This document shows positions 1 through 7,273 of a stretch of 7,536 nucleotides of DNA, piece by piece. Every line of letters begins with the position of its first letter. Position 1 is the stretch's first letter. A model generated the notes under the pieces. It did not search any database, was not told the origin of the DNA, and saw only the letters and a list, made by a program, of their open reading frames with translations. The position numbers and the translations under genes are program-made. Source of the stretch: an uncultured Propionibacteriaceae bacterium (GTDB taxonomy: Bacteria > Actinomycetota > Actinomycetes > Propionibacteriales > Propionibacteriaceae); assembly GCA_938046585.1 (NCBI GenBank), contig CALIWR010000008.1, positions 1 to 7,536 on the forward strand, given 5' to 3'.

Positions 1-193
1 AAGGGTAGACGGTGGCATTGGTGGTGGGGAACGCCGGGTTTGGCCTGCTCCTGTGTGAGGGGGAAGGCCAGTTCCGCTGATGCCCCCGTCCTCCTCACTG
101 ACGAGAAGGCCCTGTCAGGTCGTGGCCAGGCCGGGTGTTTCTCGTCGTTCGTCGTGCAGACGGGGTGCTCAGCGACCGGGTCTGATTGCCCTC
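1..193. other. Region without a supportable gene, downstream of the operon
   Basis: I see no convincing gene, promoter or RNA here. On the minus strand, the frame of the anti-sigma gene stays open past its stop codon for about 70 codons to the window edge, but a stop-free run of that length is not surprising in DNA this GC-rich. Its translation shows no membrane segment or family motif. A minus-strand ATG at 18-16 has no Shine-Dalgarno sequence in front of it. In related genomes trxB and trxA follow the anti-sigma gene, so this may simply be the spacer before trxB; that is inference from synteny. Confidence 0.5.
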
Positions 194-211
194 GCCTGCG
201 CTCGGGCAGGC
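194..211 (-). terminator. Short GC-rich hairpin after the anti-sigma gene, possible terminator
   Basis: A perfect 6-bp inverted repeat, GCCTGC (194-199) and GCAGGC (206-211), encloses a 6-nt loop. It begins two bases after the TAA stop of the anti-sigma gene (213-215). No run of T follows on the minus strand, so it is not a classical intrinsic terminator. Actinobacterial terminators often lack a good U tract. It could also only stabilise the 3' end of the mRNA. Confidence 0.35.
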
Positions 212-212
212 C

Positions 213-653
213 TTAGAGAACCTCGGTCAGGCCCAGGCCCCGGGGATCGATCGAATGCGGCAGATTGCGGCCAAAGGTACCAGTGGCGGTCCGGTCGGCC
301 AGCCGCTGCCGCGCCTGGGCATCCCTGGCTTCCGGGGCAGCCGTACGGGCCTTCGTCGCCTCAGACACCGCGGCCAGCAACCGGTCGATGACCTGATCCG
401 GCATCGGCTCGCTCTGCAGCCGGTACAGGCTCTCGGACACCGCCTCCACCTCGGCGACCAGCGCCGCACACGTGTCACAGCCCTCGGCGTGGGCGAGAAC
501 CCGGTCCGCGGCCTCCTCTTCCGGCAGCCCCGCAACCGCATCCGCTACCACGTCAATCGGATAGTGCTCGCCACCGCCACTAGACGTCGAGACCTGGGCC
601 CCCGCGGCCGCTGCGGCCCGCCGAGCCAATTCGTAGGCATCGGGATCGGTCAT
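213..653 (-). CDS. Zinc-binding (ZAS) anti-sigma factor, soluble, partner of SigM
   Basis: This 146-residue protein probably holds the neighbouring ECF sigma factor inactive. Its zinc-binding anti-sigma signature is visible as H55-x3-C59-x2-C62, with a further candidate ligand, H30, 25 residues upstream, the spacing used by the N-terminal ligand in the ZAS family. C59 and C62 are the only cysteines. In RsrA, as I recall, the upstream ligand position is a cysteine involved in redox sensing; here it is histidine, so an RsrA-like disulfide switch is not evident. After the ZAS domain come charged and alanine-rich segments (about residues 63-146) with no hydrophobic stretch long enough to cross the membrane, so the protein looks cytosolic. 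The ATG start at 653 has a strong GGAGGAG 9 nt upstream. The gene follows sigM after an 88-bp gap that contains an ECF-type promoter. Family is confident; the sigma partner is inferred from position. Confidence 0.85.
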   Translation of the reverse strand: MTDPDAYELARRAAAAAGAQVSTSSGGGEHYPIDVVADAVAGLPEEEAADRVLAHAEGCDTCAALVAEVEAVSESLYRLQSEPMPDQVIDRLLAAVSEATKARTAAPEARDAQARQRLADRTATGTFGRNLPHSIDPRGLGLTEVL

Positions 654-662
654 CCCAGCATT

Positions 663-669
663 CTCCTCC
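663..669 (-). promoter_or_regulatory. Ribosome binding site of the anti-sigma gene
   Basis: GGAGGAG on the minus strand, 9 nt before the ATG at 653-651. A closer ATG in another frame opens only a three-codon reading frame (Met-Leu-Gly-stop), so this site supports the start at 653. Confidence 0.75.
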
Positions 670-715
670 GTCGTCGTCCGCTATCCAGGCTGGCACAAGT
701 TCAGGCCGTACCGTG

Positions 716-741
716 GACGCAGCCCAAGGCCATATCGTTCC
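716..741 (-). promoter_or_regulatory. ECF-type promoter (GGAAC-N17-CGTC) in front of the anti-sigma gene
   Basis: On the minus strand GGAAC (741-737) is followed after exactly 17 nt by CGTC (719-716). This matches the known SigM-type/ECF consensus, a GGAAC -35 and a CGTC -10 separated by 16-18 nt. The -35 box starts on the base immediately after the sigM stop codon (744-742), and the whole element lies in the only sizeable gap between genes of this operon. Transcription would start near 707-710, leaving a leader of roughly 55 nt before the anti-sigma ATG. The sequence match is direct; recognition by the SigM encoded next door is inference. Confidence 0.6.
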
Positions 742-1326
742 TCACAATCTGGTGATCTGGCACAACAGCGGGGCCAGCCGGGCCCGGCCACGCGAACAGC
801 GAGACTTGACCGTACCCGGGGCACAGCCCAGCATCCGGGCCGCCTCATCCACCGAATAGCCCTGCATGTCGACCAGCACCAGCGCGGCCCGCTGATCGGG
901 ATTCAACCGCGCCAACGCGGCCGCCACATCATGACGTGTCTCCAAGGCCTCGATGTCGCTGGCCGGGTCCCCGCCCGTACCGAGATCCTCGTCGTAATCC
1001 GGGTCCGGTAACGGCTCAGTACGGCGGACCCGCAGCCGACGCAGCCGATCCAAGCAGGCATTGACCACGATCCGATGCAGCCACGTCAGTACCGCCGCCT
1101 CGCCGCGGTACTGATCGGCTCGGCGGAAGGCCGACAGCATGGCGTCCTGGAGGGCGTCGGCGGCCTCCTCCGGGTTACGCATCGTGCCCAGCGCCACCGC
1201 CCACAACCGGTCCCGGTGGCGCAGCATCAGGCTCGTAAACGCCTCATCGTCGCCGCCAACATGGGCCTGCAACAAAGCCCGGTCGGTCGGCTCGGCAGAA
1301 ACCGGGCCATGCTGATCCAGCGTCAT
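742..1326 (-). CDS. sigM: ECF RNA polymerase sigma factor, SigM type
   Basis: This 194-residue protein is a group IV sigma factor that would redirect RNA polymerase to GGAAC/CGTC promoters. Sigma region 2 spans about residues 30-100; it includes the NPEEAADALQDAML helix (51-64) and the WLHRIVVNACLDRLRR segment (82-97). An acidic linker (107-125) follows. Region 4 spans about 136-187, with LNPDQRAALVLVDMQGYSVDEAA leading into the recognition helix GTVKSRCSRGRARLAP (171-186). Length is normal for the family and there is no extra C-terminal domain. The ATG start overlaps the stop of the murJ fusion as ATGA, with AGGTGA 4 nt upstream, so translation is probably coupled to the flippase. Assignment to SigM rests on gene order (DUF6049, MurJ fusion, sigma, ZAS anti-sigma) and on the region 4 sequence. 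In mycobacteria SigM controls secreted and surface functions; the regulon here is unknown. Confidence 0.88.
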   Translation of the reverse strand: MTLDQHGPVSAEPTDRALLQAHVGGDDEAFTSLMLRHRDRLWAVALGTMRNPEEAADALQDAMLSAFRRADQYRGEAAVLTWLHRIVVNACLDRLRRLRVRRTEPLPDPDYDEDLGTGGDPASDIEALETRHDVAAALARLNPDQRAALVLVDMQGYSVDEAARMLGCAPGTVKSRCSRGRARLAPLLCQITRL

Positions 1327-4300
1327 GGCATCACCTGTACCTCGGCGATCGCCCCCTGATAGTTGCTGCCCACCGGCGGCAACGAGGTCAGATAGATCAG
1401 CAGAAAACGAGTAACCACCGGCTCCGGCGCCGACAGGTCGACACTGGTCTCAGTGGCCTCGGTCCGGCTTACCGTCCGCCAGGATTTTTGGCTGTCCATC
1501 GCAGGCTCGCTGACCCCCGAGGTATTCGGGACCCGCCATTCGACACTCGTCGGGCGCCCGACCAGGGTGAGCTTCACCGAGGCCACCGGCACCTCATGGC
1601 CGAGGTCGACCACCAGCCCGACCCCCGGCTTCAACCCGCCGAGCTTGGCGTTACCCCGGTAGCTCAAGGTCCTCCAAGCGGTCTCGGGGCGGCCGTCGTA
1701 CGCCTGCGCGACCAGATTCGGGTTCTCCTCGCCGTTGCCCCCGTCAGCCTCCGGGTCGAAATCCCGGGCGGTCCGGATCGGGTACGGCCCAGACCGGGTC
1801 GGCGTCGCCGAGGCCACCGGCAGCATAGTTGTCCCGCCCGGCTTTCCGGAGCGGGTGGCGACCCAGGTCCCGGCCACCACCGCCACCGCCAGCACCACCG
1901 CAGCCGGCAGCATCCACCAGGCCAGCCGCGACGGCTGCCGCCGGATCGGGGTCACCTTCGTCGGCTCGACCCCGCTCGCCAGCGTCGGCTCGGTCGGGCT
2001 CGGGGTCGCAATCGGCGCCGGCGCCGGCGCCGGCTGCGTGGTCGGCTCAGGAGTCCTCGGCGCCGGCGCGTGGCCGCCGCGTCCCAGCCCGTACGGGACC
2101 TCGCTGGTGGTCATCCGAACCCGGTTCGCCAGATCGGTGGAGGCATCCGCCCCGCCCAGCACCAGCGACAGGTCCTTGGCCACCGCGCCACTGCTACGCA
2201 ACCCAGTCGCCGAAGGGGCCAAAATGTCACTCGTGATCCGGTCCAGGGTTGGCGAAACCCCGGTCCGGACCCGGGCCGGCGCCAGCAACTGGCCCCGAGA
2301 ATCACGCGGCGCCGCAGGCAACCCGAAACCGCCACCGGGCCAGCGGGAGGTCAGACAGGCGTACAGGATCTTGCCCAAGGCCTCAAGATCGATCGCCTCC
2401 TGCTCGGCAGGCATACCCGACACCGAGCGGTACAGGGCAGCGTCAATCAGGAAACCGATGATCTTGATATTCCCGGTCGCCGAGATCACCACCGATTCCG
2501 GATGCAGCCGCTGATGGTACAAGCCGGTGGCATGCATCGAAGCTAGGGCATCAGCCAGTTCCCGGACCACCCAGGCCGACTCCACGGCGGTCAACGGGCC
2601 CGCAGTCAACAAGGTCTCCAGCAGCGCCCCCTCGGCCCATTCGCAGACGATGTAACAACCGGTTGCGTCGTCGACCGCGTCCAGTACCCGCAGGAAACGA
2701 GAATCCGTGGCCCGGGCAGCGCTGCGGGCCGCCTCCAGAATCTGCGGCGTACGAGGGCTGTCCGGCGACAAGACATGGACCAGAGTGGAACGCGACAAGA
2801 CCCGGTCGTACGCCTTCCAGGTCCCGGTCGAACCACGCAGCACGATCAACTCGTCAAGCCGGTAGCGGTTCCCGATCAGATCCCCGACCGACAGATCAGC
2901 GGGCGGGACATCATCCGGGTCCGGCGGCGGAACCGGTACCGGTGGGATCGCCGGGCGTACCACTGTGACCGCCTCACGGACCACCGTCTGGTCCGCCGAA
3001 CCCTCCCAGACCGGTGTTCCAGCCGGCTCAGGCGGGGCGCTCGGCTGTGAGACGGCAGATTCCGATTCCGAAACAGATCCCGCGGCAGCGGCCTCGGCGC
3101 TGGACCCCGGGCCCGACACAACCGCGGTCGTACTGGCATCAGTCTTATCGACCGGGTCGGCATCCGGCCGCGGGCGTCCCCGACCCAGCCGGCGCAGCAC
3201 GATCGCCACCACCTCATCGACCTCGCTCAAACCCATCCGGCGCGCCAAAACCGGGTACGAGCCGACCGCGACCGCGACCCCGACGCCCAGCCCCACCACA
3301 TCGATCACCAGCCCATCCCAGGTGCTGGCCTGCCACCACACCAACCCGGCCCCGACGACCGTACCCGGCAACGCGGCCAGGCTTACCCGGGCCAGGTGAC
3401 GGCCGATCCCGGCCAGGTCCAAACTGGGGACCAGCCCTCGGAAATGCAGCAGCGAGACCACCAGGCCCACGATGTAGGCCAAGGTGTACGACAACGCCAA
3501 CATCGGGGCCACCCAGTTCGGCCCCGGCGCCACCAGCTTCACCAATACCAGCGCCAAACTGGCATTGAGGGCGGTGATCAACACCTGCAGGAAGAACGTG
3601 GAACGGGTGTCCTCGTAGGCGTAATAGCCGCGCAGGATCAGGTACTGCAACGAGAACGGGACCAGCCCACCGGCAAACATCACCAACGTCCAGCCGATCA
3701 AGTCACCGCCCTTCGACGGGCCCCGGAACGCCATCTCGGCGATCGGCACCCCGATGCTGAGGTACAGCAGCGCCACCGGGACCAAGGCGGTGCTCGCCAT
3801 CCGGATCGCCGAGGTCAATTCGGTGCGTACCGCCTCCTCCTGCGACTCGGCCGCCATCCTCGACAGCGACGGCAGCATCGCGGTCGCGAGCCCCACCGTG
3901 ATCAGCGAATGCGGCAGTACCCAGAGCAGATTGGCATAGTTGTACGTGGTGGTCCCGGCGCCGGTTCCCCCGGCAGTGGCGGAGGTAGCGAGCTTGGTCA
4001 CGATCATCAGCGCCACCTGGTTCAACGCCACAAAACCCAGGGTCCATTTCGCCAGGTGGAAGGTACGCCCCAGACCGGTGTGCCGCAGATCGAAACGCGG
4101 CCGGTAGCGGAACCCAACCCGGCGCAGGAAAGGCACCAGGACGCCCACCTGGGCCGCGATCCCGACCACCGAACCGAGCCCCAGCACCAGCGCCTGGGCG
4201 GTGCTGAAGGGAGCCGAGGTGTCAGTCCGGGAACCCCACACCGCCGCGTACGTGGCCAGCACCAGCACCTGGATCACATTGTTCGCGATCGGCGCCCACA

Positions 4301-5273
4301 TCATCGGGCCAAAAGCGTCACGGGCGTTCAAGACCTGCCCGCCGAGGAAGAAGGCCCCGTAGAAGAAGACCTGCGGCAGGCAGAGTGCGGTCAACAGCAC
4401 CATCGAATCGAAATGCGCCGCCAACTCGTCGGTATGCCAGGCGGCGTCGGAATAGAACCACGTGACCAGGGGGGCCGCCAATACCAAGATCAGCGTGATC
4501 GCACCGACCAGCATCAAGAAGGCGGTCATGATCCGATTCGTGTACGCCTCGCCGCCGTCCGGGTCGTTCTTCACCGCCCGTACCAACTGGGGCACCAAGA
4601 CGGTGTTCAAGACGCCACCAGCGAACAGGAAATAGAGCGACGTCGGGACCGTGGTCGCGACCGAGAAGATGTCAGCCTGGCGGGAATTGTTGCCCAGCAG
4701 CCAGGCGGCGAGCACCACCCGGACCAGCCCCAGCAGCCGCGAGGCCATGGTCCCGGCCGCCATGATCGCGGTCGCCGAGAGTAGCCGGCGGGCGCTGGGT
4801 CGGGTCTGCCCGGCCGGGCCGGATCCCTGGCGGGGCAGGTGCCGGGTTGGCGGTGAGCTTGGTGAGCCGGCCCCTGAGCCAGTCGGGTCAAGGACCGGCA
4901 GACTGTCAGCAGACCAGGGGCTCGGTCCCGACTGTGGCTCGGTCGGCTCCAATTCCGGATCCGGTTCCGGTGCGGACGTCCGCGACGCGGTGACCGGGGT
5001 CTGCCGCGGGGTAGGTAGGGCTGCGGCCTCGGGGCCTGCGGTCCGCCCGTACGCCGGGGAGGCCGTACCGAAACCAGGCGCCAGGGTCGGCGGGCCGTCG
5101 TCATGACCGACCGTGCCGGTACGGTCCGGGGCCGGTCCGCGCCACCAGGAATCATCCGGTCGAGGTGCCGTCGGGGTGTCCAGGTCAGTCTCGGTCTCGA
5201 ACCGGTCGAGGATGTCGGGCTCCTCCGGCTCGGCTGGAGACAGCGGCCCCGGCTGCCAACCGCGTCCGATCAT
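1323..5273 (-). CDS. murJ: MurJ (MviN) lipid II flippase fused to a pseudokinase and an extracellular discoidin-like domain
   Basis: This 1316-residue membrane protein should flip lipid II outward for peptidoglycan synthesis. Residues 1-160 are a Pro/Asp/Glu-rich cytoplasmic tail without structure. The MurJ/MOP flippase core spans about 161-695, opening with MAAGTMASRLLGLVR; R179, R185 and D201 align with E. coli R18, R24 and D39. An acidic/proline linker precedes a kinase fold at about 795-1045. All its catalytic positions are lost: H833 for the beta-3 lysine, HQR (920-922) for HRD, G940-F941-L942 for DFG, and a degraded glycine loop, so it is a pseudokinase. A Pro-Ala linker, one transmembrane helix (about 1118-1140) and an outward discoidin/F5-8C-like domain (about 1165-1316) follow. 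Mycobacterial MviN has the same plan; there the phosphorylated pseudokinase binds the FHA protein FhaA. The ATG at 5273 overlaps the previous stop (ATGA) and has GGAGGAG 7 nt upstream. The fold of the C-terminal domain is my least certain point. Confidence 0.93.
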   Translation of the reverse strand: MIGRGWQPGPLSPAEPEEPDILDRFETETDLDTPTAPRPDDSWWRGPAPDRTGTVGHDDGPPTLAPGFGTASPAYGRTAGPEAAALPTPRQTPVTASRTSAPEPDPELEPTEPQSGPSPWSADSLPVLDPTGSGAGSPSSPPTRHLPRQGSGPAGQTRPSARRLLSATAIMAAGTMASRLLGLVRVVLAAWLLGNNSRQADIFSVATTVPTSLYFLFAGGVLNTVLVPQLVRAVKNDPDGGEAYTNRIMTAFLMLVGAITLILVLAAPLVTWFYSDAAWHTDELAAHFDSMVLLTALCLPQVFFYGAFFLGGQVLNARDAFGPMMWAPIANNVIQVLVLATYAAVWGSRTDTSAPFSTAQALVLGLGSVVGIAAQVGVLVPFLRRVGFRYRPRFDLRHTGLGRTFHLAKWTLGFVALNQVALMIVTKLATSATAGGTGAGTTTYNYANLLWVLPHSLITVGLATAMLPSLSRMAAESQEEAVRTELTSAIRMASTALVPVALLYLSIGVPIAEMAFRGPSKGGDLIGWTLVMFAGGLVPFSLQYLILRGYYAYEDTRSTFFLQVLITALNASLALVLVKLVAPGPNWVAPMLALSYTLAYIVGLVVSLLHFRGLVPSLDLAGIGRHLARVSLAALPGTVVGAGLVWWQASTWDGLVIDVVGLGVGVAVAVGSYPVLARRMGLSEVDEVVAIVLRRLGRGRPRPDADPVDKTDASTTAVVSGPGSSAEAAAAGSVSESESAVSQPSAPPEPAGTPVWEGSADQTVVREAVTVVRPAIPPVPVPPPDPDDVPPADLSVGDLIGNRYRLDELIVLRGSTGTWKAYDRVLSRSTLVHVLSPDSPRTPQILEAARSAARATDSRFLRVLDAVDDATGCYIVCEWAEGALLETLLTAGPLTAVESAWVVRELADALASMHATGLYHQRLHPESVVISATGNIKIIGFLIDAALYRSVSGMPAEQEAIDLEALGKILYACLTSRWPGGGFGLPAAPRDSRGQLLAPARVRTGVSPTLDRITSDILAPSATGLRSSGAVAKDLSLVLGGADASTDLANRVRMTTSEVPYGLGRGGHAPAPRTPEPTTQPAPAPAPIATPSPTEPTLASGVEPTKVTPIRRQPSRLAWWMLPAAVVLAVAVVAGTWVATRSGKPGGTTMLPVASATPTRSGPYPIRTARDFDPEADGGNGEENPNLVAQAYDGRPETAWRTLSYRGNAKLGGLKPGVGLVVDLGHEVPVASVKLTLVGRPTSVEWRVPNTSGVSEPAMDSQKSWRTVSRTEATETSVDLSAPEPVVTRFLLIYLTSLPPVGSNYQGAIAEVQVMP
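2013..2034. repeat. GCCGGC hexamer microrepeat inside the murJ fusion
   Basis: A 22-bp stretch of period 6 (GCCGGC repeated) encodes alternating proline and alanine in the linker between the pseudokinase and the transmembrane helix. Gain or loss of a unit would keep the reading frame and only change linker length. It is a low-complexity coding tract, not a mobile or regulatory repeat. Confidence 0.6.
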
Positions 5274-7231
5274 CCGGTCTCTCCTCCACTGCGACTACGG
5301 GCGACCTGGCGGACCCGCCAGACCGTCATCGCGACCAAGACGATGCCGGAGGCGATCACGATCACCCATCCCACTTTGCCGGCCTCAGTCGCCTCGATCA
5401 CGAACTTCTGCGGCGTGCCGACCCGGTTCCCGCTGGCAGTCGCCAACCGGGCCACCATGTCGACCTCCCCACTGACCCGGGCTGCCGGGTGCACGCTAAC
5501 CGTGACCGACTCCCCCGGCCCGACCCGGACCACAACCGAGTCTGGCACCTGCAGCCGGGCCGGGTTACTGGACTCGAACTGCACCTTGACCTTGATCTGC
5601 TCCGGCAGATGATTGGTGACCGTCACCGGGAACTGGTTCTCACGCGAGGTCATCGTTACCCGCGGCGAGACCCGGAGCGTGACCCCGCTGCCGAGCCTGG
5701 CCACCTCGGCGCTGGAGGCCGCCAGGAACCGCAACGCCTGGGCATCGTCATGCCAGGAGGCGCTGGGCACCGCGGCCAACGACCGGGCTGCCAGGCGGGC
5801 ACCGAGATCAGCCGAGCCGAGCAGGTCCCCGTACGTGGCGAAAGCGGTCGCGGCCCGGGCCAGCGGCTCGCTGACCGCCTGGGTCAGGGGACCGCCGGCG
5901 GCGCCGGTGCTGAGGTCCGGGGCCCAGGCCCGCTGCCCGGTCAAGCTTGACAGCGGCCGGCGAACCTCCCAGGCGGCATCGGTGGCGGCATCGACTCGGG
6001 CCGCAGGCTCGTCGTCGATCACCCGCACGACGCTCGCCCCGGCCCGGGCCGCCAACAGACTGGCAACCCGCTGCCGCTGGATCCGGTGCAGGTCGGTGTC
6101 TCGTCGGTCGGGGCCCGGCCCGCCAGCCAGGGCGTCCGGATCGGTACCCGCGACCAGGATCCCGGACGGCAGCCGGGCCGAGCTGCCATCCCGGGTCTCG
6201 GCGAGCACGACCGCCGGCGCCATCCCGGCGACGAAGTCGAGGAAGGCCTGGTCGGCGCGCCCGTTGCCGGAACGGACCAGCAGCGGCAGCTGGGCCAGCT
6301 CCGGGATCTCAGCCAGGGCCTGCGCGCTGCGGCCTGGGATCGCAGCGTCCCGCTGCCGGGTCGCCAGGGCCAGATCCGGGTTGCCGTACGGGAGCCGGTA
6401 GCCGGCCTGCCCGGCCAGCCGGGCGTACTCGGCTAACCAGGTCTGGGCTGCGGCCTGGCCGGCGCCAGGTGAGCCGTCAGCCAGCTGGTAGCCGGCGGCC
6501 ATCGTGGACACCTCCCGGTACAGGGCCGGGTCGATCGCGTACGCGGCGCCGCTACGCTGCGCCGAACGGACCAGCGTCAGCAGCCTCCCGGTGAGCTCCC
6601 CAGCTAGATGGTCGTCGGCCAGCACCCCGGGCCGGACCAACGCTGGGCGGCTGGCCAGCAGCACCATCGAGCTGATCACAGTGGTGCCGACCGGGTGGGC
6701 CGGATCAGCGAGCGGCAGCAGGGTCCGGGCCCGGCCCACGGTCTGGTAGTTCGCCGAACGGTCAGACGCGGCCCGAACGTGGACCCCGACCAGGTAGCCG
6801 CCGGGGGCTGTCAGGCCGAGCGCGGCCGTGGTGGTAGTGACACTGAAAGTGGCCGTCGCCCCCGGCGGGAAGGCTTCCCCGTTGGGGGTGACGGTGAAGA
6901 AGCTGCCCTCCTCGGTGATCCGGTGGCAGGCCGCGGTGGTCGGATCGGCATCCAAGACCCGTTGCAGCTGCGGCCGGTCCACGATCGGGGCGGGGTCACG
7001 GCAGGTCATCACTTGGACCGTGTACAGCGGGACCGTGCCGGTGTTGGTGATGGTTCCGCTCAGGGTAAGCGGGCCCATCGGCTCGGCCACACCTGGGGTT
7101 ACCGATTCCAATGTGACCGTAGCCTCGGCGGTCGCGGCCCGGGCAGGAACCGGGCAGACCAAGATCAAGGTGGTCATGCCCAGCGCGGCAAACACGCGGA
7201 GCAGACGCGTCCAAGGGCCGGCTGAGCTCAC
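5270..7231 (-). CDS. DUF6049 family secreted, membrane-anchored protein
   Basis: This 653-residue protein of unknown function is the usual partner upstream of actinobacterial MurJ (compare Rv3909). A Sec signal peptide covers residues 1-32: positive N-terminus, hydrophobic core, and an ARA cleavage site at 30-32. C26 is not in a lipobox (preceded by Leu-Val). Residues 37-175 look like a beta-sandwich of CARDB/Fn3 type and contain the only two cysteines of the mature part, C77 and C102, a plausible disulfide. About 185-480 is a mixed alpha/beta middle domain with LPYGNPD at 280-286, a segment that recalls sugar-active enzymes but with no catalytic set I can name. About 519-615 is a second beta-sandwich. 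One helix (about 620-638) anchors it, with a short basic cytoplasmic tail. The start is GTG; an in-frame stop at 7243-7241 rules out a longer form. The stop overlaps the murJ start. It probably acts outside the membrane together with the flippase; this is inference from constant linkage. Confidence 0.85.
   Translation of the reverse strand: MSSAGPWTRLLRVFAALGMTTLILVCPVPARAATAEATVTLESVTPGVAEPMGPLTLSGTITNTGTVPLYTVQVMTCRDPAPIVDRPQLQRVLDADPTTAACHRITEEGSFFTVTPNGEAFPPGATATFSVTTTTAALGLTAPGGYLVGVHVRAASDRSANYQTVGRARTLLPLADPAHPVGTTVISSMVLLASRPALVRPGVLADDHLAGELTGRLLTLVRSAQRSGAAYAIDPALYREVSTMAAGYQLADGSPGAGQAAAQTWLAEYARLAGQAGYRLPYGNPDLALATRQRDAAIPGRSAQALAEIPELAQLPLLVRSGNGRADQAFLDFVAGMAPAVVLAETRDGSSARLPSGILVAGTDPDALAGGPGPDRRDTDLHRIQRQRVASLLAARAGASVVRVIDDEPAARVDAATDAAWEVRRPLSSLTGQRAWAPDLSTGAAGGPLTQAVSEPLARAATAFATYGDLLGSADLGARLAARSLAAVPSASWHDDAQALRFLAASSAEVARLGSGVTLRVSPRVTMTSRENQFPVTVTNHLPEQIKVKVQFESSNPARLQVPDSVVVRVGPGESVTVSVHPAARVSGEVDMVARLATASGNRVGTPQKFVIEATEAGKVGWVIVIASGIVLVAMTVWRVRQVARSRSGGETG
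5281..5287 (-). promoter_or_regulatory. Ribosome binding site of the murJ fusion, inside the DUF6049 gene
   Basis: GGAGGAG lies 7 nt before the ATG at 5273 and within the last codons of the preceding gene. It fixes the long form of the fusion, including the roughly 160-residue disordered tail, as the true start, even though the flippase core begins much later. Confidence 0.75.
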
Positions 7232-7237
7232 TGCGCC

Positions 7238-7243
7238 ATCCTA
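7238..7243 (-). promoter_or_regulatory. TAGGAT -10 box in front of the DUF6049 gene, possibly leaderless
   Basis: TAGGAT (7243-7238) fits the actinobacterial TANNNT -10 consensus and ends 6 nt before the GTG start, so transcription would begin on the G of the start codon itself, the usual geometry of leaderless mRNAs. No TTGAC-like -35 is seen at the right distance. The AGGA inside the same box sits 7 nt from the GTG and could instead be a Shine-Dalgarno sequence for a transcript starting further upstream. The two readings exclude each other functionally. Confidence 0.4.
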
Positions 7244-7273
7244 GGACGCCTGGTTGCGAGAACCCGGCGCCAT

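Noticed and set aside
1..18. Possible start of trxB at the left edge on the minus strand
   Set aside because: The ATG at 18-16 has no Shine-Dalgarno sequence, and the few codons seen do not resemble the start of a thioredoxin reductase.
1..212. Continuation of the anti-sigma frame past its TAA stop, as readthrough or a broken longer gene
   Set aside because: The frame is open to the edge, but that is fairly likely by chance at this GC content. The translation is polar and proline-rich with no transmembrane helix or motif.
1488..2546. Plus-strand open frame (352 codons) opposite the pseudokinase and outer domain
   Set aside because: Arg/Pro/His-rich low-complexity translation, no ribosome site, antisense to the murJ fusion.
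3396..4784. Long plus-strand open frame (462 codons) opposite the MurJ core
   Set aside because: It is Gln/His/Arg/Gly-rich with no domain, and lies wholly antisense to a well-conserved membrane protein. High-GC codon use on the other strand produces such frames.
7136..7231. Lipoprotein signal in the DUF6049 protein (C26)
   Set aside because: The residue before the cysteine is valine, not Gly/Ala/Ser, and a normal signal peptidase I site (ARA at 30-32) follows.
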